Notes: a model not told the origin generated them from the letters alone. Positions 19,095-28,991 are shown, counted from the stretch's first letter. The stretch is DNA of 64,000 nucleotides from JBGPLJ01 sp963826145 (GCA_963826145.1 CAWGVW010000002.1:1687111-1751110), one strand, 5' to 3'. Made by a program: numbers and translations.

Positions 19095-20583
19095 GACCAA
19101 CTGATAGTCGCCCGATCCCGACGATCAGATGCGCGAGGCCTGATGACCTTCGCCGCCAGCTGCGTGTCCGATCCGGTCCAGGCGCCGCCGGCTCGCGCGT
19201 AGTCGAGCAGCGCCGTCGTAGGCGTCGCCGCGAAAGCTCGGGCGGCGTCAGCCGATCGAGCACGAACGACAGCAGGCTCTCGGGCGAGTTCGACGTTGCC
19301 GCGCGACGGTCGCGCAGGTTGAAACTCTGGTTCGTGCGCGAGCTGCGCGGCGAAGTTCATCCGCGCCAGCATGCCGCCGCTCGAGAACCAGCCCGGCCCG
19401 AGCTCCCAGCCGTTGACGTCGGGCGGCTCGAACAGCTGCTGGCCCATGCTGATGAGCGGGTTGAGGGCGCTCGTTCACCGAGAAACCCGTTCCAGCCGAC
19501 TTCCTTGAACGAGCGCGCGACGAACTCGACTGGCCAGGAGTACCGCTTGTAGTAGTTCGAGCGGGTCCTTGAACTGCGGCGAGAGCAGCAGCATCCGCAC
19601 CATCGGCTCGATCTCGAAGTTGCTCGCGTAGTAAGTGCGCGGCAAGCGCACTGATGAACGATTCGTCCGGCGCATCAACCTCGTTGACGAAGTACGCATA
19701 CAGCTTGCGCGCCAGCCGCGGGCCCGGTCGCGGGATGCCGGGCCACGGCGTCGATGAGATCGATGCCGTCCTGCATGCCCTCGGCGGCCGACCGCGCCGG
19801 GATCGTCCTGCCGGCCATCGGCGTAGATCGGGAACGAGAACTCCTTCGCGGCGGTGTCGTGCTGGGCCGACGTTGTAGAAGAACTCGTAGCGCGCCTGCG
19901 CGGTATTGCGGTTCGCCAGCGCTCAGGTTCCAGCCCGTGAACACGCGCGCGCCGGCGTAGACGTCGGTCTCTTCGAAGCGCGCCGACGCCCATCGTGAAG
20001 AGCTCCATCAGCTCGCGCGCGAAGTTCTCCTGCGGCCGGGCGCGGACGTTCGTGCGGCCGTCGAGCCACACGAGCATCGCCGGATCCTTCGCGACCTCGA
20101 CGAGCAGATCGCGGAAGTTGCCGAGCGCGTGTTCGCGGAAGAGCTCGATCTGCCCCTTCGTCCGGCTCGCGATCTTCGTCGGGCTTGGCCGCGAGCATCC
20201 GGCGTCGCGAAGCCGCCGTCGCCGATCTCGCCGGCGACCTTCGAGTAGGCGGTGGCGAAGTGGTTGTGCCAGAAGAGCGCCATCTTCTCCTGCAGCGGAC
20301 GCTTCGTGTGCACCATCCGGAACAGCCAGCGCTGCCGGGCATCGAGGATGTTGTTCGCGGGTTGAAAGCCGCTGCCGCTGCGGCCCGTCACCCCCACGTA
20401 CCCCGGCCGGCCGATGAACGAATCCACATCGTCGGGAATCTCGGAGTAGTTGAGAAGGCGCGCCACGGAGGCGGCATAGCTGGCAAACGACAGGCTCGTG
20501 TACGCCTCGACCTCTTCCTGGCTGGCGCCGAATCCGGCCCGCCGGTAGAGATGGTCGATCTCCTGTTCTCGGCCGACGCGCAT
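19095..20583 (-). CDS. DUF1800 domain protein, frame-broken
   Basis: Starts MRVGREQEIDHLYRRAGFGA, the DUF1800 (PF08811) N-terminal signature 'HLLRRAGFGA'. It continues with RPLQEKMALFWHNHFATAYS, QENFARELMELFTMGVG, FTGW and QQLFEPPDVNGWELGPGWFS, all hallmark blocks. The C-terminal GLAHLIVG lies just before the DUF1501 gene. Numerous frame changes were seen (e.g. near 20190, 19950 and 19700). Function unknown. Together with DUF1501 it forms a two-gene unit common in Planctomycetota and Acidobacteriota, transcribed DUF1800 first. Confidence 0.8.
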
Positions 20584-20753
20584 GCTCGTGGTCTCCAGGA
20601 CTACGTGGAAGAGTGAAATCCTACGCTCCTGCCAAGGTCGAGGTCAAAGCCTACTCGCCGACCGGCGCTATCCGCCTGATTACACAATTGGTAGCTGTCC
20701 CGCGCCGACTGAAGCCACCGCAGCCTTCTTAGACCTCGCGATCCTGGCCGTGG

Positions 20754-21977
20754 TTACTTGAGAATGCGGCTGAAGCCGAAGAGCTCGTCGCCCTTATCCG
20801 GCACGCCCTGGAACTGGCGGAGCAACAACCGGGCCGCCAGCCACGACACGGCCGCTCCATGCCGCCCATGGCCGAGCGCGAAGAGGTGGCGCGGGAAATT
20901 GCGGTGGAGACCCACGTAGGGCAACCCGTCGACGGTCGTGTCGTGGGTCAGATCCCAGGACCACTCGGGCATGGCCCCGGAGATCGCAGGGTAGATGGTC
21001 GACAGCTCATACATCAGCTGCCCCGAGCGCTGCACGAGCACCTTGTCGTGGGCGCGAGCGGCGACGGGCTCGTGGTCGGCGCCGACAAACAGCGCTCGGT
21101 CGTCCTTCAACCAGCGCAGGAAATGCGGTGGGCTGGAGCTATCGCGGAGCGCCGCGGCGCGCCGGCCGAGCTCACGCCTCACCGCCGCGGGCAGCGGCTC
21201 GGTGACGACGGCGTAGGTCTGCTGGTGGTGGAGATGCCGGCGAAGCGCGCGCAAGTCCGGGAGCGAGGCACCGGTGGCGATGATGACGGCCTCTGCCCGC
21301 ACAGTACCGGTGCCGGCAGTGACTTCGACTGTCTTGCGACCGGCTCGAATGCGTCGCACCGGCGTCTTCTCGAAGAACGTCGCCCCACGACCGGCGGCCG
21401 ACTCCGCAAGGCCCAGGCAGGCGCGAAACGGATCGAAGGCAAAGCCGCGTGTTTTGATGGCACCACCCCCCTCGAGAGATGCCTCACGGGCCAACGCCGC
21501 CGGGGTCAGCCAGGAGTGATCGATACCCGCCGCGCGCCGGGCATCGTACTCACGCCGCAGGCGCTTCATCGCTTCCCCGCCTCGCGGCGCCACGTGCAGC
21601 AGGGCCTCGGGGACGAGGTCGCAGCGGATGTTCGCGCGCTTGATGGCCGCGGCAAAATCCAAGGAGGCCCGCCGCATCACCTGCCACAACGTCCTGGCCG
21701 CGCGCAGGCCGTGCGCGCTTGCCGTATCCTGGAACGACGCGTCGAAGTCCTCGCGAATCAGGCCGGCCGACGCCGCGGTGCTCGCGGCGCCAACACGATC
21801 GGCCTCGAGGACAACCACCTTGATGCCGGCGGCGGCGAAGCTCGCCGCGCACGCGCATCCGGTCAGGCCGCCGCCGACGACGATCACATCGGTGTCCAGC
21901 TCCCCCCGCAGGCGCGGGTGAGCAGGGCGGCGAGTCTTGGGAAAGCGGTCCAGCCAGAGAGGAGCGTAGCGGGGCAT
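20754..21977 (-). CDS. FAD-dependent amine/glycine oxidase-like oxidoreductase (DAO family)
   Basis: 407 intact residues. An FAD-binding dinucleotide fold lies near residues 29-60 (DVIVVGGGLTGCACAASFAAAGIKVVVLEAD), followed by ASTAASAGLIRED, which resembles the flavin-contact loop of DadA/glycine oxidase proteins. The C-terminus has the second FAD block (GLPYVGLHRNFPRHLFALGHGRHGAA). It probably oxidises an amine or imino acid; the substrate is unknown. It is divergent from the DUF885 gene with a hairpin element in the shared upstream region. Confidence 0.85.
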   Translation of the reverse strand: MPRYAPLWLDRFPKTRRPAHPRLRGELDTDVIVVGGGLTGCACAASFAAAGIKVVVLEADRVGAASTAASAGLIREDFDASFQDTASAHGLRAARTLWQVMRRASLDFAAAIKRANIRCDLVPEALLHVAPRGGEAMKRLRREYDARRAAGIDHSWLTPAALAREASLEGGGAIKTRGFAFDPFRACLGLAESAAGRGATFFEKTPVRRIRAGRKTVEVTAGTGTVRAEAVIIATGASLPDLRALRRHLHHQQTYAVVTEPLPAAVRRELGRRAAALRDSSSPPHFLRWLKDDRALFVGADHEPVAARAHDKVLVQRSGQLMYELSTIYPAISGAMPEWSWDLTHDTTVDGLPYVGLHRNFPRHLFALGHGRHGAAVSWLAARLLLRQFQGVPDKGDELFGFSRILK

Positions 21978-22125
21978 CGTTTGGGGGCTATTCTATCCGG
22001 CGCGCTCTCTGTCCAGAAGCATTCGCTTTCTGGGAACGGCCCGCGGCCGGGTTCCCGAGCAGAGTTTCGCTCACGGGGCGTTCACGCTACGATGGCCTGG
22101 CTACATCACCCCGGCGACCTGCACT

Positions 22126-22223
22126 GTCCAAGAGCCTCTCACCGCCGAGGACGCCGAGGGCGCAGAGACAGAACCCCTGTGGTTCTGCGTCCTCGGCGCC
22201 TCGGCGGTAAAAGGCTCTTGGAC
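22126..22223. repeat. inverted-repeat element, CCAARAGCC family, full copy
   Basis: Arms begin GTCCAAGAGCC and end GGCTCTTGGAC, with cores CACCGCCGAGGACGCCGAGG and its near complement, around a loop of about 15 nt. It lies between divergent genes, so it cannot serve only as a terminator. Confidence 0.88.
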
Positions 22224-22262
22224 GATGAATTGATCGCGGTCTGAAGCAAGAAGGACGAGTTC

Positions 22263-23574
22263 ATGAATCGCACGATGATGGCGGCCAGCGTCGGGATTCT
22301 GCTTGCGGCGACGGCCGTGGGCAGCTGGCAGCCGCAGGCGGGAAAGACGGATACGACACCGATGAATGCCCTCGCGGAGCGCTACGTCAAGACCGTGCTT
22401 GCGCTCGGTCAGCACGACAAGGACTACGTCGACGCCTACTACGGCCCGCCGGAGTGGAAGCGCGAGGCCGACGCCAGCAAGCTCGGCCTCGATGCGATCG
22501 CCGCGCAAGGCCGCGCGGTGCGCGCCGACCTCTCGAAGCTGCACGGCCGGGCAGCGACGAGCTGGAGCCGCCTGCGTCATCAGTACCTCGACCGTCAGCT
22601 CGCCTCGCTCGACGCGCGCATCCGCATGCTGAAGGGTGAGAAGCTCTCGTTCGACGAGGAGTCGAAGGCACTCTACGACGCGGTCGCCCCGACGCACCCG
22701 GCGTCGCACTATCAGCAGATCCTCGACACGCTCGAGAAGCGCTTTCCTGGACCAGGAACGCTCGCCGCGCGCTACGACGCGTGGCGCCAGCCATTCGCGA
22801 TCCCGCGCCAGAAGCTCGACGCCGTCTTTCAGGCGGCCATCAAGGCCTGCCGCGACCGCACGGTGAAGCACGCCACTCTGCCGGCCAACGAGCGGTTCAC
22901 GGTCGAGTACGTCACCAACAAGTCGTGGAGCGGCTACAACTGGTATCAGGGCGATTTCCGCAGCCTGATTCAGGTCAACACCGATCTGCCGATCTACATC
23001 GACCGCGCGATCGACCTGGCGTGCCACGAAGGGTATCCGGGGCATCACGTCTACAACGCGCTGCTCGAGAAGCACCTGGTCCGCGACCGCGGCTGGATGG
23101 AGTTCACGGTCTATCCGCTCTTCTCGCCGCAGTCGCTCATCGCCGAAGGGACGGCGAACTACGGCATCGAGATGGCGTTCACCGGACGCCGAGCGCCTGG
23201 CGTTTGAACGCACGGTGCTCTTCCCCGCTGCCGGCCTGGACGCGTCGAAGGCCGCCGAGTATTACGAAGTGCAGGGACTCGTAGACCAGCTCGCCTATGC
23301 CGGCAACGAAGCCGCGCGCGCGTACCTCGACGGCCGGATCTCGGCAGCCGACGCCGCGGCGTAGCTCGAGAAATACGCGATGTACTCACCCGAGCGCGCG
23401 CAGCAGCGCGTGCGGTTCATCGACCAGTATCGCAGCTACGTCATCAACTACAACCTGGGCAAGGACATGGTCCGGCGATTCGTCGAGTCGCAGAGCGGCG
23501 GCGATCCGGCGCGGCGATGGAAGGAGTTCGAGAAGCTCCTGTCGTCACCCAGGCTGCCCTCCGGCCTGCAGTGA
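22263..23574 (+). CDS. DUF885-like metallopeptidase family protein, exported, with frameshift and internal TAG
   Basis: The N-terminus MNRTMMAASVGILLAATAVG is a signal peptide. The metal-site motif ACHEGYPGHHVYNALLEKHL matches the HE..PGHH signature of DUF885 (PF05960), and LIAEGTANYGIEMAF supplies the third ligand region. A frameshift near 23188 follows; the C-terminus goes on in another frame (ERLAFERTVLFPAAGLDASK). That frame has an in-frame TAG near 23362 (SAADAAA-stop-LEKYAMYSP), where Trp or Gln would fit. The last residues end PSLPSGLQ-like at 23574. Either two base errors or a decaying gene. Predicted periplasmic peptidase. Confidence 0.75.
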
Positions 23575-23608
23575 TCGCCAGCGCTATCGTTGGCGTGGCC
23601 ACGGATTG

Positions 23609-24898
23609 ATGGCTTCGAGGTCGGGACGGGTGTTGCTGGCGGCGGCGATTCTCTGCGTCGCCGGATATGTCTTCGTCTACGCGACCGGGCGCGCCAGCCC
23701 GCCCGTCAGGTCGGACGGCTTCACCTATTACGTCTACCTGCCGTCGTGGTTCCTTTACGGCGACTCGTCGCTCGACGCGGTGGCGCGTGACTGCTGCGGC
23801 GGCGAGTTCGATCCCTGGACCGCCATCATCCGCTGGCCCGGTACCGGGCGATGGGTCAACGCCCACCCGATCGGCGTCGCCATCCTGCAGGCGCCCTTCT
23901 TTCTCGTTGGCCACGGGCTGACGAAGTGGAGCAACCTCTCGCCCGATGGCTTCACGTTCTACTACCAGCACGCGGCCGGCCTCTCAGGCGTGTGGTGGAC
24001 GCTCGCCGGCCTCTTCGTCCTCTGGCGCGCGCTGGCGCGCCGCTTCAGCGATGGCGTGACCGCGGCTACGCTCTCCGCGCTCCTGCTCGGCACCGGGCTC
24101 TATCACTACGCGACCTTCGACAGCTCGTACAGCCACGCCTACTCGTTTTTTCTCCTGGCCGCGTTTCTGTGGCTGACCGACCGGTGGCACGAGGACCGGC
24201 GCGTGCTGCTCTCGATGCTGCTCGGTCTGGTCGCCGGCCTGATCGTTCTCACACGCCACACGAACGCAATCTTCTTGCTCGTCTTTCCCCTCTATGGCGT
24301 GACGGGCTGGGCCAGCCTGCGCGCAGGCATCGGCCAACTGGCCGCGAGATGGCGAGACCTGGCGGTCATGGTCGTCGCCGGATCGATCGTCCTCGCACCA
24401 CAGCTCGCCATCTACTACGAGGCGACCGGGCGCATCTTCATCAGTTCGTATGGCAGCCTGAGCTTCCACTTCCTGTCGCCGCAGCTATGGGGCGTCCTCT
24501 TCAGCGTGCAGAAGGGACTGTTCTTTTGGTCACCGCTGCTGCTCGCGTCAGTCGCGGGTTTTGTCGTGGGCGATCGCGGAAAGCTGCCGTTCCTCGCGGG
24601 CACGGCGGTGGTGATGATCGTCGACACCTACCTCATCGCGAGCTGGTGGGACTGGCAGTTCGGCGCGAGCTACGGCCATCGCGGGTTCATCGACGTGCTG
24701 CCGCTCCTCGCCTTCGGTCTCGCGGGCTTCTTCGAGTGGAGCGCCGCCGGCGTGACGCGGCGCGCGGCCGTCACGGTGCTGACCACGACGCTCGTCGCGC
24801 TCTCGGTCTTCCAGATGCTCCAGTACTGGAATGGCGTGTTGCCGATGTCGGACCTGACGTGGGAACAGTATCGAGCGATCTTTCTCCGGCTGCAGTAG
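23609..24898 (+). CDS. polytopic membrane protein, glycosyltransferase-C-like
   Basis: About 429 residues from the ATG at 23609 with ten or more membrane helices. The first extracytoplasmic loop (SDGFTYYVYLPSWFLYGD) has an acidic residue in the place GT-C enzymes use, and SYGSLSFHFLSPQLWGVLFS, GLFFWSPLLL and QFGASYGHRGFIDVLPLLAF resemble acidobacterial ArnT/PMT-like proteins. No close family assignment can be made by eye. It is the first gene of a pair: the small anchored protein starts 20 bp after its stop. Confidence 0.6.
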   Translation: MASRSGRVLLAAAILCVAGYVFVYATGRASPPVRSDGFTYYVYLPSWFLYGDSSLDAVARDCCGGEFDPWTAIIRWPGTGRWVNAHPIGVAILQAPFFLVGHGLTKWSNLSPDGFTFYYQHAAGLSGVWWTLAGLFVLWRALARRFSDGVTAATLSALLLGTGLYHYATFDSSYSHAYSFFLLAAFLWLTDRWHEDRRVLLSMLLGLVAGLIVLTRHTNAIFLLVFPLYGVTGWASLRAGIGQLAARWRDLAVMVVAGSIVLAPQLAIYYEATGRIFISSYGSLSFHFLSPQLWGVLFSVQKGLFFWSPLLLASVAGFVVGDRGKLPFLAGTAVVMIVDTYLIASWWDWQFGASYGHRGFIDVLPLLAFGLAGFFEWSAAGVTRRAAVTVLTTTLVALSVFQMLQYWNGVLPMSDLTWEQYRAIFLRLQ

Positions 24899-24918
24899 GC
24901 TCTCGGTACACCCCTACG

Positions 24919-25347
24919 ATGAAGCGACTCGCCCTTGTCTGCATCGTGCTCGCCGGGATTGCGGCAGCCCTCGCGTACCTGCGCGATCCGCCGTGGCTGG
25001 AGCACATGGAATCCGGTTTCCGCCGCTGGGAGACGGCGGCTGACGGCACCCGCTATCGCTGGACCGGGGGACATGCGTCGTTCTTCGTGCCGGCGACCGC
25101 GACCGCGATCGTGATCCCGACGCGCACGACGTTCGACGACCCAGGCCAGCCCCCGATCCTCGTGTCGATCACGATTGACGACCGGCCCGCGGACGAGTTC
25201 GTACTGCGTGATGACGAGTGGCGACAGCACGAACTCCTGCTGCCCCCGCCAGGTCCGCGGCGGCTGCGCCGCATCGACGTCCGGGCCGACCGGCTCCGGC
25301 ACGGACTGCGGGGCGTGCAGGTCGGCGAAGTCAGGGTGGTGCAGTGA
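24919..25347 (+). CDS. small membrane-anchored protein of unknown function
   Basis: 142 residues. One N-terminal hydrophobic helix (RLALVCIVLAGIAAALAYL) would anchor or export it. The rest is soluble and predicted mostly beta: FVPATATAIVIPTRTTFD, PPILVSITIDDRPADEFVLR, and a C-terminal RIDVRADRLRHGLRGVQVGEVRVV. The arrangement resembles small beta-sandwich proteins found after GT-C-like membrane proteins. Probably co-transcribed with the upstream gene and acting with it at the outer face of the membrane (inference from position only). Confidence 0.6.
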   Translation: MKRLALVCIVLAGIAAALAYLRDPPWLEHMESGFRRWETAADGTRYRWTGGHASFFVPATATAIVIPTRTTFDDPGQPPILVSITIDDRPADEFVLRDDEWRQHELLLPPPGPRRLRRIDVRADRLRHGLRGVQVGEVRVVQ

Positions 25348-25374
25348 GGGTGACGGGGCTCGGCCAGGTTAGGC

Positions 25375-25420
25375 GTCCAAGAGCCTCTCACCGCACAGGA
25401 CGCCGAGGGCGCTGAGAAAA
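25375..25420 (+). repeat. single left arm of the CCAARAGCC element
   Basis: Begins GTCCAAGAGCCTCTCACCGC and continues through GGACGCCGAGGGCGCTGAGA. Only one arm is present, with no complementary partner nearby. It ends about 20 bp before the next start codon. Confidence 0.8.
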
Positions 25421-25441
25421 GACCATTAGGGGAGCGCAAGA

Positions 25442-26417
25442 ATGAAAGCAATCGAGATCTCGGCACCAGGCGGCCCGGAAGTCCTGCGTCTGGTCGATCG
25501 GCCGGCACCCACTCCCGCACCTGGCGAACTGCTGGTGCGAGTCGAGGCCGCCGGTGTGAATCGGCCAGACATCCTCCAGCGGTTAGGCCAATATCCTCCG
25601 CCACCTGGCGTGTCGGACCTGCCGGGGCTCGAGATCGCCGGAACCGTCGCGGCCATCGGCCCGGACGTCGTGCGCTGGCGAGAGGGTGACTGCGTGTGCG
25701 CGCTCGTCGCGGGCGGCGGCTATGCCGAGTACTGTGTCGTGCCGGAACCTCAAGCGCTGCCGCTGCCCCACGGCTACCGGCCCCGCGAGGCCGCAGCTGT
25801 TCCCGAGACGTTCTTCACCGTCTGGACCAACCTGTTCGATCGCGGCAAGCTCGGCGAGGGCGAGACGGTCCTGATTCACGGCGGCTCGAGTGGCATCGGT
25901 ACGACCGCCATCCAGCTGGCGCGAGCCTTCGGCGCCACCGTGCTGGCAACCGCGGGCTCAGACGCCAAGTGCGCCGCCTGCGAGCGACTCGGCGCGCGGA
26001 CTACCAACTACCGCACCGCTGACTTTGTTGCGGCGGTCCGCGATTCGACTGGCAACAAGGGCGTCGACGTCATACTCGACATCGTCGGCGGCGACTATCT
26101 CCAGCGCAACATCGAGTGCCTGGCGATGCACGGCCGCCTGATCCAGATTGGTCTTCTCGGAGGCTCGCGCGCCGACATCAACCTCCGGCTGGTGATGCAG
26201 AAACGGCTCACGATCACCGGGTCGACGCTTGCGGACGCGAAGTATCGCCGAGAAGGGCGCCATCGCCAGGGACCTCGAGGCAAGAGTCTGGCCGCTTCTG
26301 GCGTCCAGACAGGTGGCCCCGGTGATCGACCGCACGCTACCGTTGAACGAGGCCGCCGAGGCGCACCGCCTGCTCGAATCCGGCGAAGCGATCGGAAAAA
26401 TTGTGCTGGTTCCGTAA
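25442..26417 (+). CDS. NAD(P)H quinone oxidoreductase, zeta-crystallin/PIG3 type, one frameshift
   Basis: A medium-chain reductase without structural zinc. Features: N-terminal GroES-like fold with AAGVNRPDILQRLGQYPPPP (the PIG3/quinone-reductase signature), LPGLEIAGTV, then the NADPH Rossmann site IHGGSSGIGTTAIQLARAFG and DVILDIVGGDYLQRNIECL. Near 26235 homology shifts to another frame, ending EAHRLLESGEAIGKIVLVP at 26417. Total length would be the usual ~325 residues. It likely reduces quinones or enals with NADPH in the cytoplasm. GGGGAG precedes the ATG. Confidence 0.88.
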
Positions 26418-26444
26418 GTCGCGGCCGTAATCGAACCTGACACG

Positions 26445-26825
26445 TCAGCCGACGGTGTCGCGATGCCGGCGCAGGTACACGAGCCAGATGCCTGCCACGA
26501 CGACGCCAAGCGTCGCGAGCGGCAGCTTGTCACCCGGCATCGTCTGGTGCGGCAGCACCGACCAATAGAACGACTGCACGGTCGCCACGGCCGACGCCAC
26601 GAGCGCGGCGCGCGCCAGCAACAGCCCTGACGGCATCGCGTTCGAGAGTGCTCGAACTGCCGCCACCGCCAGGGCCGCGACCGCGCCATGAAAGAGCAGC
26701 TCGATCACCCCCGGCACGCCGCGCAGCCCGAGGGATGACAGCGTCGATGGGACCTCGATCGCAAAATCAAGTGGCCGCCAGACGAGCAGCGTCGCGCACA
26801 GCAGCCATCTCACACCACGAGCCAT
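26445..26825 (-). CDS. small integral membrane protein, unknown function
   Basis: 126 residues with about four hydrophobic helices (WLLCATLLVWRPLDFAI, GVIELLFHGAVAALAVAAVR, LLLARAALVASAVATVQSFY, LATLGVVVAGIWLVYLR) and a short basic tail. No family recognised. It is convergent with the quinone oxidoreductase and downstream of the VWA gene on the same strand, separated by 36 bp, so the two may share a transcript. Confidence 0.55.
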   Translation of the reverse strand: MARGVRWLLCATLLVWRPLDFAIEVPSTLSSLGLRGVPGVIELLFHGAVAALAVAAVRALSNAMPSGLLLARAALVASAVATVQSFYWSVLPHQTMPGDKLPLATLGVVVAGIWLVYLRRHRDTVG

Positions 26826-26861
26826 CGGTCGAGAGTGTACGTCTTCCGCCGCGCAAGGCGA

Positions 26862-28784
26862 TCACCGCCCGCTCTGCGGGGACGTCAGATTCTGCGCATC
26901 GAGCGCCGCCGCGAGCTCGACGAGGCGCACGAACTCCGCGCGATAGCCGTCGGGGTCGTCGCCGCGATAGCGCCGCGCCAGCTCCTGTGCCGTGGACCAT
27001 GTCGCCTGGCCCTTGAACTCGGACCGCCGCAGCAGCATCCCGAACTCCGCCACCGCCGATGCGAAGCCGAGATGGGGCGTGAGCTCGCCGACCCGATCGC
27101 GCACGGCGACGGAGATGAGCTTGCTGGTATCGCCGTCGGGCTGCTTGTAGCGCAGCTTGACGGTCATCAGCTCGTCCGATTTCGCGGCCGAGTTCGGCTG
27201 CGCGCCGTCCTGATACTTCAGCGGATCCACGCCAGTGCCCGGAATGGGTTCACCAGGCGGGATGATCTCGTACAGTGCCGTCACGGTGTGACCCGCGCCG
27301 ATCTCGCCCGCATCTTTCTTGTCGTTGTTGAAGTCCTGGTGCGCCAGGATCCGGTTCTCGTATCCGATCAGCTTGTAAGCGCCGACCGCCCGCGGGTTGA
27401 ATTCGACCTGAATCTTCACATCCTTCGCCACGGTGATGAGCGTCGCGCCGGCTTCCGCGATGAGCACGCGCCGTGCCTCGTGCAGTGAATCCAGATAGGC
27501 GTAGTTGCCGTTCCCCTTGTCCGCCAGCTTCTCCATCGTCGAGTCTTTGAGGTTGCCGGTGCCGACGCCGAGGACGGACAGGAAGATCCCCTTCTCGCGC
27601 TTCTCTTCAATCAACCGGATGAGCTCGCCCTGGCTCGTCACGCCGACGTTGAAGTCACCGTCGGTCGCGAGGATGACGCGGTTGATGCCTTCCTTGAGGA
27701 ACGAGCGGCTGGCGATGTCATAGGCCAGCTGGATGCCGGCTGCGCCGTTGGTCGAGCCGCCGGGCTGAAGGTCGGCAATGGCCTTTTGGATCTCTGCCTT
27801 GCGGCTTCCGGGCGTCGACGGCAGCACGAGACCACTCGCGCCCGCATAGACCACGATCGCGACGCGGTCGGCTGGGTTGAGCGTGTCGGCCAGCATCCGC
27901 ATGGCGGTTCTGACGAGCGGGAGCTTGTCGGGCTCGTCCATCGAGCCGGAGACGTCGAGCAGGAACACGAGGTTGCGCGGCGGCGTGCGCTCGGGGGTCA
28001 TGCGACGCGCCTGCAGCCCAACGAGCGCGAGGCGATGGCGCGGATTCCACGGGCACGCGGCCACTTCGGTCGTAACCGAGAACGGCGCGCCTTCCGACGA
28101 ATCCTTGTAGGCGAAGCGGAAGTAGTTGATCAGCTCTTCGACGCGCACGGCGTCTGCGGGCGGCAGCGTGCCCTGATTGAGGAAACGTCGAACGTTCGAG
28201 TACGAGGCGGTGTCGACGTCGATCGAGAACGTGGAGAGCGGGTCGTCACCGACGCGGTGAAAGCGGTTCTCGTCGATCTTGTCGTAGGCCTCGGTATTGA
28301 ACGTGGCCGACGGCGCGCGAACCAGTTCGCTAGCGAGCCTCGGTGGTGCGACCGGCATGTTCCCGATCACGCCGGCCGCAACCCCTGCTGGCACCTCCGG
28401 GACCGACTTGGCCTGATCCGTATCAGCTTCAGTCCGCGACGGCCGCGCGAGGGCCAGGCGCACGGCCGCCGTGGGCCGGTCCTTGACCACCTCGACGGTC
28501 ATCGACACCAGTGGGAATCCCGACATCAGGGCGCGGATCTCGTAGACGCCCGCGGCCACCCTCTCGAAACGAAACCCGCCGTCGGCGCCGGTGACCGTCG
28601 TCCGCTCGACGCGCGCGCCGACCCGGAGTTCGACGGTCGCGCCGGCCACGGCGGTCCCGGTGTCGTCCACGACGACGCCCGTCAGGACGCCGACGGTGGT
28701 GGGATTTGCGACCTGCAAGGAACCGACGGCGATCAGGCCGACGGCGACGCAACCGACAAGAAGGGCGGACAGGACCAGACGCAT
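26862..28784 (-). CDS. von Willebrand factor A domain protein (YfbK-like) with N-terminal carboxypeptidase-regulatory domain
   Basis: 640 residues. An N-terminal membrane/export segment (LVLSALLVGCVAVGLIAVG) precedes a CnaB/carboxypeptidase-regulatory-like beta domain (TGVVVDDTGTAVAGATVELR) at about 33-105. Then come the VWA-N block (SYSNVRRFLNQGTLPPADAV) and a VWA domain whose MIDAS is FLLDVSGSMDEPDKL near residue 276, with TDGDFNVG and LGVGTGNLKDSTMEKLADKG following. The C-terminal DUF3520-type segment has MTVKLRYKQPDGD. Homologues are exported and bind divalent metal through MIDAS; the partner is unknown. Intact. Confidence 0.88.
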   Translation of the reverse strand: MRLVLSALLVGCVAVGLIAVGSLQVANPTTVGVLTGVVVDDTGTAVAGATVELRVGARVERTTVTGADGGFRFERVAAGVYEIRALMSGFPLVSMTVEVVKDRPTAAVRLALARPSRTEADTDQAKSVPEVPAGVAAGVIGNMPVAPPRLASELVRAPSATFNTEAYDKIDENRFHRVGDDPLSTFSIDVDTASYSNVRRFLNQGTLPPADAVRVEELINYFRFAYKDSSEGAPFSVTTEVAACPWNPRHRLALVGLQARRMTPERTPPRNLVFLLDVSGSMDEPDKLPLVRTAMRMLADTLNPADRVAIVVYAGASGLVLPSTPGSRKAEIQKAIADLQPGGSTNGAAGIQLAYDIASRSFLKEGINRVILATDGDFNVGVTSQGELIRLIEEKREKGIFLSVLGVGTGNLKDSTMEKLADKGNGNYAYLDSLHEARRVLIAEAGATLITVAKDVKIQVEFNPRAVGAYKLIGYENRILAHQDFNNDKKDAGEIGAGHTVTALYEIIPPGEPIPGTGVDPLKYQDGAQPNSAAKSDELMTVKLRYKQPDGDTSKLISVAVRDRVGELTPHLGFASAVAEFGMLLRRSEFKGQATWSTAQELARRYRGDDPDGYRAEFVRLVELAAALDAQNLTSPQSGR

Positions 28785-28812
28785 GACACAACCTCCACAG
28801 GGGCCCGATCTG

Positions 28813-28890
28813 TGGGGTCAGGCCGTGAATCGTGAATTGCGCCGACTACGGCCAAAAACGGCGCAATTCACGATTCACGGCCTGACCCCA
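28813..28890. repeat. perfect 31-bp inverted repeat, GGGGTCAGGCCGTGAAT (REP-like) element
   Basis: Arms 28813-28843 and 28860-28890 are perfect reverse complements around a 16-nt loop (GACTACGGCCAAAAAC). Arms start TGGGGTCAGGCCGTGAATCG. Half-copies of the same unit are at 6300-6375. The organisation resembles REP/REPIN sequences moved by IS200-like (RAYT) transposases, but none lies in this window. Confidence 0.92.
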
Positions 28891-28991
28891 CCCAGATCAG
28901 GCGTTCGTTGTGCTTGGAACGCTGGTAGAGGGATTCCTTGCAGCCCACCCGCCCGCGAGGTGGGCCTGCTTTATCGTCGACGGGCCACTGT
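28891..28991. other. intergenic stretch with two small hairpins
   Basis: Next to the REP-like element are GCGTTC(N10)GAACGC and GCCCACC(N9)GGTGGGC (28943-28965), the latter followed by CTGCTTT on the plus strand. Both flanking genes are on the minus strand, so a plus-strand terminator has no obvious gene to serve. This could be part of a larger element or a small structured RNA; nothing firmer can be said. Confidence 0.35.

Noticed and set aside
23851..25347. A long Arg-rich frame overlapping the membrane protein gene
   Set aside because: Only its end (from the ATG at 24919) is protein-like; the rest is an off-frame shadow of the membrane protein.
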